A DNA stretch of 64,000 bases from Salinisphaera aquimarina. Lineage in GTDB: Bacteria; Pseudomonadota; Gammaproteobacteria; Nevskiales; Salinisphaeraceae. The DNA is taken from the NCBI RefSeq assembly GCF_042643355.1, contig NZ_JBHRSS010000004.1, positions 1-64,000 on the forward strand, in the 5' to 3' direction. Shown piece by piece: positions 1 to 8,553 of the stretch. The translations under genes and the position numbers were made by a program. The notes beneath the pieces are model-generated. The model had not been told where the DNA came from, did no database searches, and worked only from the letters and a program-made list of their open reading frames with translations. Numbering within the stretch: position 1 is the first letter of the stretch; the number at the start of each line of letters is the position of its first letter.

Positions 1-1
1 T

Positions 2-352
2 GTGGTGGCCCTGGGTGCGCACGCGGCCGGGCTGTTCTCCAACAACAGCCCGCTGCGCCGCAGCCTGCGCGACGCCGGCGAGACCGTGGGCGATCGCGCC
101 TGGCCTATGCCGCTGTGGGAGGACTACCAGTCGCAGCTGGATTCCAACTTCGCCGACATGGCCAATATCGGCGGCAAGGGTGCGGGCGCGGTCACCGCGG
201 CCAGCTTCCTGCACCGCTTCGCGCGCAAGCTGCGCTGGGCGCATCTGGACATCGCCGGCGTGGCCTGGAAATCCGGCAAGGACAAGGGTGCGACCGGCCG
301 CCCGGTCGGGCTGCTGGTGCAGTATCTGGTGGATCGCGCGCAATACGAGTAG
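2..352 (+). CDS. pepA: Leucyl aminopeptidase (PepA), C-terminal part
   Basis: The reading frame is open from the window edge to a TAG stop, giving about 116 residues of a protein that starts outside the window. The sequence matches the C-terminal catalytic domain of M17 leucyl aminopeptidases: LFSNNSPLRRSLRDAGE, then a DRAWPMPLW segment, then ADMANIGGKGAGAVTAA and the HLDIAGVAW motif, ending in GATGRPVGLLVQYL. M17 enzymes are cytosolic hexameric di-metal exopeptidases; in several bacteria PepA also binds DNA at Xer recombination sites. The gene is the last piece of ordinary chromosome before a run of insertion sequences begins about 105 bases downstream. Nothing in the visible part is damaged. 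Confidence 0.93.
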   Translation: MVALGAHAAGLFSNNSPLRRSLRDAGETVGDRAWPMPLWEDYQSQLDSNFADMANIGGKGAGAVTAASFLHRFARKLRWAHLDIAGVAWKSGKDKGATGRPVGLLVQYLVDRAQYE

Positions 353-495
353 AACCGCGTCGCCAAATTGTGCACTTGACCGAGGCTATCCGCAGCCCTT
401 CCCTCAACTTCTGTTGTCGGCCCAAAGCTGCCCTTCACGCTGATCTATAGCTGCCCGGGTAATCCCCCAATTTTTAACGCGAATCAAAAGTGGAG

Positions 496-1314
496 CTAAG
501 CGGCCATGCCCAGTTTCTGCTTGGGTGTGATGCCGCCGAGCGCCATGTTCGGGCGTTCGTTGTTGTAAGCCCAGAGCCATTCGGTCGCGGCGTCCTGGAC
601 GTTAGCGATCGATTCAAATAGTGTTTGGCTCAACCAGTCGGTTCGTACGGTTCGGTTGTAGCGCTCGACGTATGCGTTTTGCTGCGGCTTGCCGGGCTGA
701 GCGTAATGCCGTGTTTCTCGGCCCAGACCGTCAGTGGACCGCTGACGTACTCCGGCCCATTGTCACAGCGGATCGCCTTCGGTTTCCCGCGCCATTCCAT
801 GATCTGCTCCAGGCTGCGGATGACCCGTGCCGAGGGCAGGGATAGATCGACTTCGATCCCCAGTCCTTCCCGGTTGTAATCGTCGATGACGTTGAACCAC
901 CGGAAGCCTCGGCCATCACTGAGCTGATCGTGCATGAAATCCATGGACCAGGCGTGGTTGATCGCCTCGGGCTCCGCCAGTTTCTCCTGCACCTCGCGCC
1001 ACAAGCGCTTGCGCGGCTTGATCCGTAGATTCAATTCGAGCTCACGATAGATTCGATACACGCGCTTGTGATTCCAGCGAAAGCCCTTGACGTTGCGCAG
1101 GTACAAAAAAGCACAAGCCAACGCCCCAACGACAGTGGGTATCGGCCAGACGTATTAACCAATACGCGATCTCGGCATTTTCATCGGATAATCGGGGCTG
1201 GTACCGGTAGCACGTCGCACTGATCGAAAACGCAGCACAGGCCATGCGGATGCTGATCCCGTGCTCAGCCACGCTGCGCTGGGCCATCTCGCGGCGGCGA
1301 GATGGCCTTACCAC
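496..1314 (-). pseudogene. IS3-family transposase orfB (DDE integrase), frameshifted
   Basis: OrfB is normally made as an OrfAB fusion by -1 frameshifting and carries the rve-type DDE domain. The translation runs through the HTH_21-like region (CAAFSISATCYRYQPRLSDE), then WSMDFMHDQL (first D), RCDNGPEYVSG (second D) and NAYVERYNRTVR (E), to a stop at 496-498. Two lesions break it. An extra T in a T run near 1103-1108 splits RWGVGLC from FLYLRNVKGF. About ten bases are missing near 690-700, between GIT-L and PGKPQQNAYVE. The transposase cannot be made as one chain. Family assignment is firm; the deletion size is judged from the family consensus. Confidence 0.85.
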
Positions 1315-1320
1315 TTTTTT
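1282..1320 (-). promoter_or_regulatory. Programmed -1 frameshift signal of the IS3 element
   Basis: On the minus strand the heptamer AAAAAAG (1314-1320) is followed six bases later by a perfect ten-base-pair hairpin, arms 1282-1291 and 1298-1307 with a six-base loop. The orfA stop codon lies between them. A slippery A6G plus a downstream stem-loop is the known arrangement that produces OrfAB in IS3 elements. Confidence 0.75.
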
Positions 1321-1574
1321 GTGAGCGCCTCCTGGACGATCTCGGCCTTGAGGCGTACTTCGGCATACATCTTCTTGAGGCGCCGGTTTTCGTCCTCGAG
1401 CTCTTTCATGCGGGCCATGAGCGAGGCGTCCATGCCGCCGTACATGCTGCGCCACTTGTAGAACGTGGCCGAGCTCATGCCGTGTTCACGACAGAGCTCC
1501 GGTACCGGCGTGCCGGCCTCAGCCTGTTTGAGGATCGCCAGGATCTGGCTGTCGGTGTAACGGGATTTCTTCGC
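1308..1574 (-). pseudogene. IS3-family orfA (HTH protein) lacking a start codon
   Basis: OrfA is the small DNA-binding protein that recognises the IS ends. The frame reads KKSRYTDSQILAILKQAEAG, then TPVPELCREHGMSSATFYKWRSMYGGMD and a leucine-zipper-like tail (KELEDENRRLKKMYAEVRLKAEIVQEAL), ending KKW-stop, 88 codons, the usual size. A GGAGG ribosome-binding site sits five bases before the expected start, but the codon there (1572-1574) is GCG rather than ATG or GTG, so initiation is probably lost. The end overlaps the A6G slip site used for the OrfAB fusion. Confidence 0.75.
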
Positions 1575-1650
1575 GGGAACCTCCCCGGTTCAGGGTGCGA
1601 GAAAATTCCACTTCTGACCCGCGCTCTTTTCTGGGGGGATTACCAACCGG

Positions 1651-1797
1651 CGGCGCTATCAGACGCTAACCGAAGCCCGGACCGATGTCTTCGACTATAT
1701 CGAGCGCTTCCATAATCCGCGTATCCGACAGCGCATGGCTGCTGAAGATCAAAAGTATCCGTTAACCTGTTCTCAACCGTCCGCGGAAACGGCGTAG
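1651..1797 (+). pseudogene. C-terminal tail of another IS3-family transposase
   Basis: An open frame encodes RRYQTLTEARTDVFDYIERF, then HNPRIRQRMAAEDQ, ending in a TAG stop. This is the typical C-terminus of a second IS3 subgroup, in which the stretch EARxxVFDYIExFHNPxR precedes the end. Nothing of the upstream domain is present: the left IS3 copy ends directly at this remnant. It is on the opposite strand to that copy and is not part of it. Confidence 0.75.
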
Positions 1798-1924
1798 AAC
1801 CCCATGCTTTGGACAAGACTTCACGAAGCTGCGAAAACCTAGCAGTGATTTTGCCAGGCTATAGTGGCTGGATCCATGCATCTGCCTCACTTCGACCAGC
1901 GAGCTGTGGATATCCGCTATGGGT

Positions 1925-3611
1925 CCAGGCTGTGTGAAAACGCGTGAGCCGGCGTCCTTTACCCATTAGCTGCTGCATACTTTAGGCGCTGAAGGTCTCG
2001 TGTGGCAGCAATGGATCAGAGTAAACAGAACGCAGGACCGTGACTTCATCACGCCTGATATGGGCCCCAGAGCGCTTTGAAAGGGCTGCTTACAAGAGCC
2101 GGGCACGCTCAGGTAGCCATTACCCGCATCAGAGGTCCGATTCCGAGGATTCGCATCACGCGTTTCAGATTGTAGGCCAGCACATGCAGACTCATTTCCG
2201 TTCGCACATGCGCGAGCGTGCGCATCAGGAAGTGTGTCGAGCCCATCCAGTACTTGAGCGTGCCGAAGGGATGCTCGACCGTCTGTCGCCGTATCCGCAT
2301 CAGATTCGGATCCAGATCCAAGCGTTGCTGCATGGTCTCGAGCACTGACTCGTGCTCCCATCGCTTGACGCGGCGTTGCGCCGCCGACGTGCACTGCGCC
2401 TTGATCGCACACGTCTTGCAGGCTGAGCTCCAGTAGCAATGGAGCGTCTGGCCTTTCTCCACCGTGGTAAAGCGCCAGATCAAGGTCTGATTGGCCGGGC
2501 AACGATAGGTGTCGCTGTCGGGCTCGTAGATGAAGTCGCGTTTTCCGAACTGACCACGGGCTTGGCTGTTGGAAGTCTGCGGTTTGGGCACGTGAACCTG
2601 GATGCCAGCGGCCTCGCAGGCCACGATCTGTTCGCCGTTGAAATATCCCCGGTCGGCGACCGCAGTCAGTCTCTCGGTCTGCATGATCGAACGGGCTCGA
2701 TCCGCCATCGGCTGCAGTTGCGTGCGATCGTGGCCGACGTTGGTGACTTCGTGATCAACGATCAGGTGACGTTCTGCATCGACAGTCGATTGAACGTTGT
2801 AGCCGACCATCCCAGAGCCTTTGCCGCTCGTCGCCATGGAGCGCGCGTCCGGATCAGTCAATGAAATCTGATGATCCGGGGCGTCGTCTACAGCTTTCGC
2901 CATGAACTGCATGCGCTGTATTTCCGATCGCGGCGTGTCGATCTTGTCTCGAAGTCTTGTCGTGCGGACTTCGGTGAGGCCGCTTCGGCTCTGACGATCA
3001 GCACTATCGAGCTCTGATAGGTAGCGGGCGACACTGGCTTCGATTTGCTCGATGCGTCGTTTGACCTTCGCGCGGGTGAAATTGCGATCACGGCTGTTAA
3101 CGGCCTTGAACTTGCTGCCGTCGATGGCCACCAGCGCCTGCGAGAAAAGGTTTAGACGACGGCACAGCATCACGAACTCACGGCATACGCGTTGAATTGC
3201 TGGACCATTGTTACGGCGGAAATCCGCGATCGTCTTGAAGTCGGGCGCCAGACGACCGGTCAACCACATGAGCTCGATATTGCGTTGAGCTTCGCGTTCC
3301 AGCCGTCGGCTGGATTACACACGGTTTAGGTACCCGTAGATATAGATCTTGAGCATCGTGGCCGGGTGATAGCCGGGCCGACCGGTGACTTGGACGACGA
3401 CGCCTTCAAAGCCCAGATCGGTGAGGTCGAGGTTATCAACGAAGACATCAACCACTCGGACTGGATTGTCCTCGGTAACGTAGTCGTCGAGGCTTGCCGG
3501 CAGCAGCGCGCTCTGCGCGCGGTCATCACCAGTCACGAAACGACTCATTAAGCACTCCGCCAATGACCTGCGGAAAGTTTAGCCGACGCGCGGCGTTTTC
3601 ACACAGCCTGG
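1925..3611 (-). mobile_element. IS1182-family insertion sequence
   Basis: The element is bounded by a perfect 19-base inverted repeat: CCAGGCTGTGTGAAAACGC at 1925-1943 and its complement at 3593-3611. It holds a single long minus-strand transposase gene. A clear target duplication is not visible. Apart from one stop codon the element looks complete, so it is likely a more recent arrival than its left neighbour. Confidence 0.85.
2109..3563 (-). pseudogene. IS1182-family transposase with one in-frame stop
   Basis: The gene encodes a DDE transposase of about 484 codons. The N-terminal part (MSRFVTGDDRAQSALLPASL through KIYIYGYLNRV) ends at a TAA at 3315-3317. The same frame then continues without a shift as SSRRLEREAQRNIELMWLTG and on to the catalytic core (ALVAIDGSKFKAVNSRD, VADRGYFNGEQI, TVEHPFGTLKYWMG), stopping at 2109. 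The family normally has glutamine at the broken position (NRVQSSRRLE), so a single C-to-T change of CAA to TAA explains the lesion. A cysteine-rich insert (CYWSSACKTCAIKAQC) is typical of the family. It could be restored by suppression, otherwise inactive. Confidence 0.9.
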
Positions 3612-3735
3612 GTCGGATGCCGTCGTTAGCATCATGCAAACGTCATGGACATTATCGCGACATCCGGCATTTAAGACGGCATGGTCCATGGACATCCCTT
3701 CTATGCCGCTGGGGCTTTCAAGTATACGATTTTAG

Positions 3736-3978
3736 CTATGTCCATACCTCGACACCTAATCTGTACTCTTTGTACGAGCCTCGGCCGACCGCTCGACTGC
3801 CGAGCTGCCCCCAGTTGTCACCTGACAGGGCAGACAGTTTGTCTGCGAGCTTCTCGACGGTTTCAAGATCCATGACCTCCTCGACGGCCACCAGATCGAA
3901 GCGATTGATGACAGCGACGACTGAATCGAGGTTCTTTTTCGATCCCCACCCATTATAATTACCGCGCAACAGTTGCAT
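3736..3978 (-). pseudogene. Endonuclease/exonuclease/phosphatase fragment
   Basis: The 80-residue frame resembles the N-terminal part of DNase I-like proteins: GWGSKKNLDSVVAVINRFDL, then VAVEEVMDLETVEKL and NWGQLGSRAVGRGSYKEY. In the family the E of the VxVEEV motif binds the catalytic metal, and GRGSYKE precedes the next beta strand. After that point homology stops and the frame ends at a TAG. The remaining two thirds of the domain are absent, so this is a truncated remnant, probably cut by the mobile elements to its left. Confidence 0.7.
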
Positions 3979-4342
3979 ATCTATACGTCATTGTTTTTAT
4001 TGAATAATTTGTCAAGCAACACTCTTGGGCGCTCTTAGCTCCTGAGATTATGGAAAGTCGGTAAAAAAACATACCCGGTCCGTTTGCGCGGCAGGTGCGC
4101 TACGCTAAATCCCTTATCGTAGCTCGACGCATAAGACGGTCGTATCACGAGATCTCTTACATATTGACCGCAACCCAAAGTACGTCTCGCAGCTTGTGGT
4201 GCTCTCTGGACCAATGTCTTGCCGGCCGACGTGCAAGGCGGTATCTCGCCCTTTCTGTCGATTTACTTATTGAGCTCGTTAACTTGGCAACCGAGGATGA
4301 TCGACATCGCGGCCTCCGGTGCAGGCACTGCTACTACCGGCT
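3979..4342. other. Intergenic stretch, no gene recognised
   Basis: About 360 bases between the endonuclease remnant and ynfA. Short open frames exist but none has a ribosome-binding site or recognisable product. The DNA is less G+C-rich than its right-hand neighbours. No hairpin or repeat stands out. Confidence 0.5.
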
Positions 4343-4675
4343 TTACGGCTGACGCGAGCCGAGCAGGATGATAGCCATGCCGATCAAACTGACCGTAACG
4401 CCGATTACGTCGGTTGCGCTGGGCCGTATCGATTCGACCAACCAAAGCCAGATCAGCGCCACACCGATATATACGCCGCCATAGGCGGCATACACCCGCC
4501 CGGCTGCTTGCGGGTGCAGCGTCAGTAACCACGCGAAAACGGCCAAGCTTAACGCGGCCGGCACGAGCAGCCAGATACTGCCGTCTTCTCGGAGCCATCG
4601 ATACGGCAGATAACAGCCCAACAGCTCGGCGACTGCCGTCAGCACAAATAGCGCAAACGTGATCAGGACATTCAA
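4343..4675 (-). CDS. ynfA: YnfA/UPF0060 family small membrane protein
   Basis: A 110-residue inner-membrane protein with four predicted helices, the usual length of the family. It carries the family signatures VAELLGCYLPYRWLRE, PAALSLAVFAWLLTLHP, RVYAAYGGVYIGVALIWLW and a final helix DVIGVTVSLIGMAIILLG. YnfA proteins resemble small multidrug-resistance transporters, but the substrate is not settled. The start chosen is the TTG at 4675, whose TTGA overlaps the stop of the upstream merR gene and places the protein start exactly where family members begin. It is therefore translationally coupled to the metal-sensing regulator. A decayed second copy lies at 25.7 kb. Confidence 0.88.
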   Translation of the reverse strand: MNVLITFALFVLTAVAELLGCYLPYRWLREDGSIWLLVPAALSLAVFAWLLTLHPQAAGRVYAAYGGVYIGVALIWLWLVESIRPSATDVIGVTVSLIGMAIILLGSRQP

Positions 4676-5091
4676 ACCGTATCTTTGTCGTGGCTTTCGG
4701 ATTCCGACAGCGCGGCAAGAATGCCACAATCCTGCATCCGATGATGCCCGCTACAGGCGGCTTGTAGGCGCAACAGCCGGGCTTCGAGCTCACGCAATTG
4801 CCCGATACGAGTTTCAACCGAACCAAGCTGCTCAGCTAGCAGCGTATCCACGGCTTCACAAGGCTGCTGCGGGTGATCTGCCAAGCGGAGCAAGTCGACG
4901 ACCGACGCAATGGAGAACCCCAGTTCGCGCGCACGATTTACGAATGCCAAGCGCGCTATATCCCCCGACTGGTAATAGCGATAGTCGTTGTCGCCACGTT
5001 GCGCGGGTGGCAACAAGCCCGCCCGTTCGTAATAACGGATCGTGGAGGCTGGACATCCAGCTTGCCGAGCCGCTTCCGCTATCGTAAACAT
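4672..5091 (-). CDS. MerR-family metal-responsive regulator
   Basis: A 139-residue regulator: N-terminal winged helix (MFTIAEAARQAGCPASTIRY then YERAGLLPPAQRGDNDYRYY), a long dimerisation helix, and a C-terminal metal-binding region with cysteines in QQPCEAVD, LQAACSGHHRMQDCG. The spacing of the last cysteines, with two histidines between them, resembles ZntR/CadR/PbrR regulators of divalent soft metals. MerR proteins bind elongated promoter spacers and untwist them on metal binding. The gene is divergent from a CDF exporter across a 74-base gap holding such a spacer, so regulation of that exporter and of its own operon with ynfA is the natural inference. Which metal it senses cannot be told from sequence alone. 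Confidence 0.9.
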   Translation of the reverse strand: MFTIAEAARQAGCPASTIRYYERAGLLPPAQRGDNDYRYYQSGDIARLAFVNRARELGFSIASVVDLLRLADHPQQPCEAVDTLLAEQLGSVETRIGQLRELEARLLRLQAACSGHHRMQDCGILAALSESESHDKDTV

Positions 5092-5105
5092 TGCTTTTCC
5101 TTTGG

Positions 5106-5136
5106 TTGACCTTCAACTGACTTTAACGTTGATGAT
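5106..5136 (+). promoter_or_regulatory. MerR-type promoter with 19-base spacer
   Basis: A TTGACC -35 box (5106-5111) and a GATGAT candidate -10 box (5131-5136) are separated by 19 bases, the over-long spacing typical of MerR targets. The spacer holds the interrupted dyad TCAAC (5113-5117) with GTTGA (5128-5132). It reads toward the CDF gene at 5166. Confidence 0.55.
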
Positions 5137-5165
5137 GGCGCAGTCAACTGAAATTGGAGAAAGCC

Positions 5166-5801
5166 ATGGCTGGTTGTTGCAGTGAAAATGATGTCCATCT
5201 TCAGCACATGCGCAGTCGGCAGGCGCGCATGCTCTGGGCCGTACTTGCGATCAACACCGTTATGTTCCTGTTCGAGTTCACTGCTGGCTGGCTGGCCTCG
5301 TCAACAGCGCTCATGGGTGATTCGCTCGACATGCTGGGCGATTCCATGGTCTATGGTCTGAGCCTGTTCGTGGTTGCGAAAAGCATGCGCTGGAAGGCGT
5401 TATCAGCCGGATTCAAAGGCCTGATCATGCTCACCTTCGGTTTGCTCGTGCTTGGTGAAGCGGCGACCAAAGCCGTGGCTGGACAGACGCCCGAGCCGAC
5501 CATCATGGCGATCGTCGGCCTGATTGCGCTCGTCGCGAACGTGGTCTGTCTTGTGCTCCTCACGCGCCACCGCAGCGACGACGTGAATATGCGTTCCTCC
5601 TGGATCTGTTCGCGCAACGATCTGTTCGCGAATGGCGGCGTATTGGTCGCCGCCGTTCTAGTCGCGTTTACGAACAGCGTATGGCCCGACGTCGCAGTAG
5701 GCACGATCATCGCCGGGCTATTTCTGCATTCATCGGTAGGTGTCTTGCGTGATGCACGCACGAGTTTTTCCGAGCCACGCCCCGTGGCCGTTAACGAATA
5801 A
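5166..5801 (+). CDS. Cation diffusion facilitator (metal exporter)
   Basis: A 211-residue inner-membrane transporter with five to six helices, which exchanges cytosolic divalent metal for protons. Key features are the metal-site motif MGDSLDMLGDSMVYG in helix 2 and the partner motif SRNDLFANGGVLVAA in helix 5, plus a cysteine-rich start (MAGCCSEND). It lacks the C-terminal cytoplasmic domain of larger CDF proteins. The ATG at 5166 is chosen because GGAGA lies five bases upstream. The divergent MerR gene makes metal-induced export likely. Substrate could be cobalt, zinc or cadmium; the motifs do not decide. Confidence 0.88.
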   Translation: MAGCCSENDVHLQHMRSRQARMLWAVLAINTVMFLFEFTAGWLASSTALMGDSLDMLGDSMVYGLSLFVVAKSMRWKALSAGFKGLIMLTFGLLVLGEAATKAVAGQTPEPTIMAIVGLIALVANVVCLVLLTRHRSDDVNMRSSWICSRNDLFANGGVLVAAVLVAFTNSVWPDVAVGTIIAGLFLHSSVGVLRDARTSFSEPRPVAVNE

Positions 5802-5949
5802 AGCGTCGCTGACCTTTTCCTTGTTGGCCGAGCCTGCAATTGTGTAACGCGGTTATACAAACATATATTCAATTGTAGTAGTGAAAAGGCGGACAATGAC
5901 CGACCGCGCCGCATGTCGGTCGTTCGAGCACAGCGAAACGGAGCTTTTT

Positions 5950-6902
5950 ATGCGTCATGATCATAGTCATCACGATCACAGCCATGCCATTTCTGCCGAC
6001 GCGGATCGACGCTATCTGTATACCGCCCTTGGTTTGTTGGTCGCCTTCATGATGTTTGAGGTCGTGGTCGGTATTGTGGTCAATTCGCTGGCGCTGATCG
6101 CGGATGCTGGCCATATGCTTACAGACGCGGGCGCGATTGGGCTGGCACTGGTAGCGATGAGCCTGGCGAGCCGCCCGGCCAGCGGTCGGTACACATTTGG
6201 ACTAAAGCGGTCTGAAATCCTGAGCGCGCAAGCCAACGGCATCACGCTTCTGCTTTTATCGGTGTGGTTTCTCATCGAGGGCGTCTTGAGGCTGATAGAG
6301 CCGCCGCAGGTCGACGGACTGTTCGTCGGGGTAGTGGCGCTTGTCGGCATCGTGTTCAATCTCGGCGCGACCTGGGCTCTGAGCAAGGCCAATCGTGAAA
6401 GCCTCAACGTCGAAGGCAGTTTTCAGCACATTCTGACCGACTTTATGCCTTTATTGCGACCGCGATTGCGGGCTTTGCCATTTGGTGGACCGGCTGGTAT
6501 CGGCTGGACGCCGTGGCCGCGCTGATCGTGGCCGCGCTGATGCTCAAAGCGGGAATAGGTCTCGTGCGTGAGTCCGGACGAATCTTCCTCGAGGCCGCCC
6601 CCGTTGGTTTGCATCCGGAAACCCTAAATGAAGCTATCCGCGACGTACCTGGCGTTCTAGGTGTAGATGATCTGCACGTCTGGAAAGTCACCTCGGGCAT
6701 GCCCTGCGTGTCGGGCGATATTCTGGTCGGCACAAACGCCGACTGCCATGCGATCCGGCGCGCCGTCCAAAGGATGCTGCACGACGGCTTCAAGATTGAG
6801 CACAGCACGCTCCAGGCCGAACATGTAACCGATGATTCGGCGCGTATCACCATGGAGGAAGGGTCGGGCGATTCGTGTGTGTTCGCTGGCGGTCACGCGT
6901 AA
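5950..6902 (+). pseudogene. CDF zinc exporter (ZitB/CzcD-like), frameshifted
   Basis: The start (ATG 5950, GGAG six bases before) leads into a His-rich leader (MRHDHSHHDHSHAI), and then the CDF core with NSLALIADAGHMLTDAGAIG and SLNVEGSFQHILTD. At 6441-6444 one base is missing: GAC-TTTATGCC stands where the family needs D-L-Y-A. The original frame dies at 6525. The second frame resumes at once with AFIATAIAGFAIWWTGW and runs through DDLHVWKVTSGMPCVSGDIL to a stop at 6902. The protein would have been about 317 residues. As it stands it makes only a truncated membrane protein without the last helices and the cytoplasmic metal-sensing domain. Confidence 0.88.
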
Positions 6903-6919
6903 ACGTGTCGTCCGCACGC

Positions 6920-7135
6920 TCATCGGCGGGAGCTGGATCGCTCACAACGGCTGGTTTCATACCAAGCTCGTTCTCGTCCTACTTCTGCTCGCCTTCCGCG
7001 GCTGGTATCAGGTGCAAAACAAAATTTGGCGAAAACCGCAATCACGGCACGCCGGGTTACTTTCGGGCCACGAGCGGGATGCCTACCGTCTCGCTGTTCC
7101 TGATTCTCTCGCTCGTCAAGATCAAGCCGTTTTAG
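6920..7135 (+). pseudogene. hemJ: HemJ-like membrane protein, C-terminal relic
   Basis: One frame reads AHNGWFHTKLVLVLLLLAFR, and near 7050 a second frame takes over with GYFRATSGMPTVSLFLILSL then VKIKPF-stop. Together they match the last two helices of HemJ/UPF0093 proteins (GWxHxKLxLVLLLL, then FRxxNExPTxxLxxIxxLVxxKPF). HemJ is a membrane protoporphyrinogen oxidase of haem synthesis. The N-terminal half is absent and a frameshift separates the parts, so this is a remnant. A 5' part was not found in the window. Confidence 0.6.
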
Positions 7136-7166
7136 ATTTACATGGATAAAGTTGCTCGGAGTTCAT

Positions 7167-7823
7167 ATGGCGTGGGACAAAAACGAGTTTCGCAAGCGCT
7201 ACAACACACTGGCCCGCCTCTACGACCCAGGATTGGGGTTATATAGAGCTGTTGGCTTGCGTATCGAGGCATATCGACAGCAGACCGTTGCCGCGTTGCA
7301 GCTTCGGCCGGGCGATACCGTGGTCGATCTCGGATGTGGTACTGGTTTAAACTTCCCTTATTTACATGCTGCGATCGGTGAATCCGGTAATATTATCGGT
7401 GTGGACCTGACACCGGCGATGTTGGCAAAGGCGAAGCATCGCGTGCATAAGGCCGGCTGGAACAATGTCACGTTGATCGAGGCGGATATTTCAACGTTCC
7501 ATTTGCCGCCGCAGGCGAACGGCATTTTAGCCACCCTGGCGCTGGCCACCGTGCCCGATTACAGCCACGTAGTCGCGAAAGCCGCATCCTCTGTGAATGC
7601 GGGCGCGCGGATTGCCAATTTTGAACTGCAATGGCCGGAGCGCTGGCCGACCTGGCTGGCCCGTTTGGCTGTCTTTTTGAATCGGCCGGCCGGGGTGACG
7701 CCCGATATCGTCAGGCGGCGACCGGCCACTGCGATCGAACGGTACTTCGAGCACGTTGAGACGCGAGAACTTTATTTTGGCGCCGCTTATATCTGTTCCG
7801 GCGCGGTTCCGGAGAGGAGCTAA
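7167..7823 (+). CDS. Class I SAM-dependent methyltransferase
   Basis: A 218-residue enzyme with a Rossmann methyltransferase fold. Motif I is VVDLGCGTGLNF (residues about 50-61), followed by the acidic strand end NIIGVDLTPAMLAKA and motif for the adenine ring EADISTFHLPPQ. The C-terminal part (WPERWPTWLARLAVFLN, then YFEHVETRELYFGAAYICSG) resembles UbiE-like and phospholipid-methyltransferase-like proteins, with a hydrophobic patch that could touch the membrane. The ATG at 7167 has CGGAG six bases upstream. The gene is intact although its neighbours are broken. No substrate can be named. Confidence 0.85.
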   Translation: MAWDKNEFRKRYNTLARLYDPGLGLYRAVGLRIEAYRQQTVAALQLRPGDTVVDLGCGTGLNFPYLHAAIGESGNIIGVDLTPAMLAKAKHRVHKAGWNNVTLIEADISTFHLPPQANGILATLALATVPDYSHVVAKAASSVNAGARIANFELQWPERWPTWLARLAVFLNRPAGVTPDIVRRRPATAIERYFEHVETRELYFGAAYICSGAVPERS

Positions 7824-7907
7824 TCAAGAGTCTGTGTGCCGCCCAAACCGGCCGCAAAAAGCACGTTGTTCCCTCGGCCATGCGTAATTTTCGGACCGTT
7901 CTGGCTT

Positions 7908-8488
7908 CAGCCCACGCCGTAACGCCCTCTGAAAGTGCATAAGAGCAAATCACCAGCCCGGCCATTGAATCGGCCCACCAACAGTGGAATAAGGCGTTTA
8001 GCACGAGACCAAGCAGTACTGCGCCCGCCAGCCCCATCGACCAGCGTCACACGGGCCTCGGTGTTGAGCACGGTATTGTCGAGCGCCACCCCGGTGGCGT
8101 GTTTGGCCCAAGCTAGCGTCAGCATCGCGGTTACGGTCAAGACGAGCCAGCCGATACCGGGGAGTGAAATGTTGGGATGCACGCCGACGGCAAACGCGTA
8201 AGCGGTTTGTCCCAGAATGTAGATCCCTAGCGCAAAAAATGCGATTGAAATCAGGCACAGTGCCAGCGGCTCGCGGCCGTCATGGATATCGCGCAAAGGC
8301 CAGATCACGACCGTGGACGCACCGATCTCGATGAGAGAGTCGAGGCCGAAGCCGGCCAGCGCAATCGAATGCGCAACAATCGCAGCTGCAATGACAATCA
8401 CAGTGCCCACGACATTCCACGCCAGGGTCACGTATTCGAGCCACAAACCGCGACGCAAGAGCGCTGCGGTCTCAATCTTTTCTGTCAT
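7908..8488 (-). pseudogene. CDF-superfamily cation transporter, frameshifted
   Basis: Starts at ATG 8488 as MTEKIETAALLRRGLWLEY, with CDF-type helices (AGFGLDSLIEIGASTVVIWPL is the metal site in helix 2) and a later NTEARVTLVDGA segment in helix 5. One base is missing near 8030: the frame should continue ALAGAVLLGLVLNALFHCWW, which is found in the next frame, ending near SYALSEGVTAW. No proper stop follows in the second frame before it runs into the end of the methyltransferase gene on the other strand. About 200 residues were present originally. The start overlaps the stop of the upstream exporter remnant by ATGA, showing an original operon. Confidence 0.8.
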
Positions 8489-8553
8489 ACGCTTTCCGGC
8501 TGTTGCAGCTTGCCCCAGGCCTCGCGCAGCACGCCGACGGCCGTGTAAGCAAA
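8485..8553 (-). pseudogene. C-terminal tail of a CDF-type transporter
   Basis: In the frame FAYTAVGVLREAWGKLQQPE then SV-stop, 23 codons resemble the end of the CDF protein at 5166 (LFLHSSVGVLRDA). The stop overlaps the ATG of the next gene by four bases. The upstream part of this transporter is gone: the preceding DNA is ZIP transporter sequence in another frame. A deletion seems to have joined the two. Confidence 0.45.

Larger units (their letters stand above)
458..1644 (-). mobile_element. IS3-family insertion sequence (IS407/IS51-like), decayed
   Basis: The element has related ends: GGTAATCCCCC reading inward at the left and GGTAATCCCCCC reading inward from the right, each followed by a similar AAAGTGGA/AGAAGTGGA stretch about 20 bases further in. 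Inside lie orfA and orfB of an IS3-type transposase on the minus strand with a frameshift signal between them. Both genes are damaged. No convincing target duplication is visible. The right end abuts the tail of a different IS3 transposase, so this copy appears to have landed in or next to an older IS. Confidence 0.8.

Noticed and set aside
4263..4826. 187-codon frame overlapping ynfA and merR
   Set aside because: Same strand but a different frame from two clearly conserved proteins; product is Arg/Cys-rich and unlike any family.
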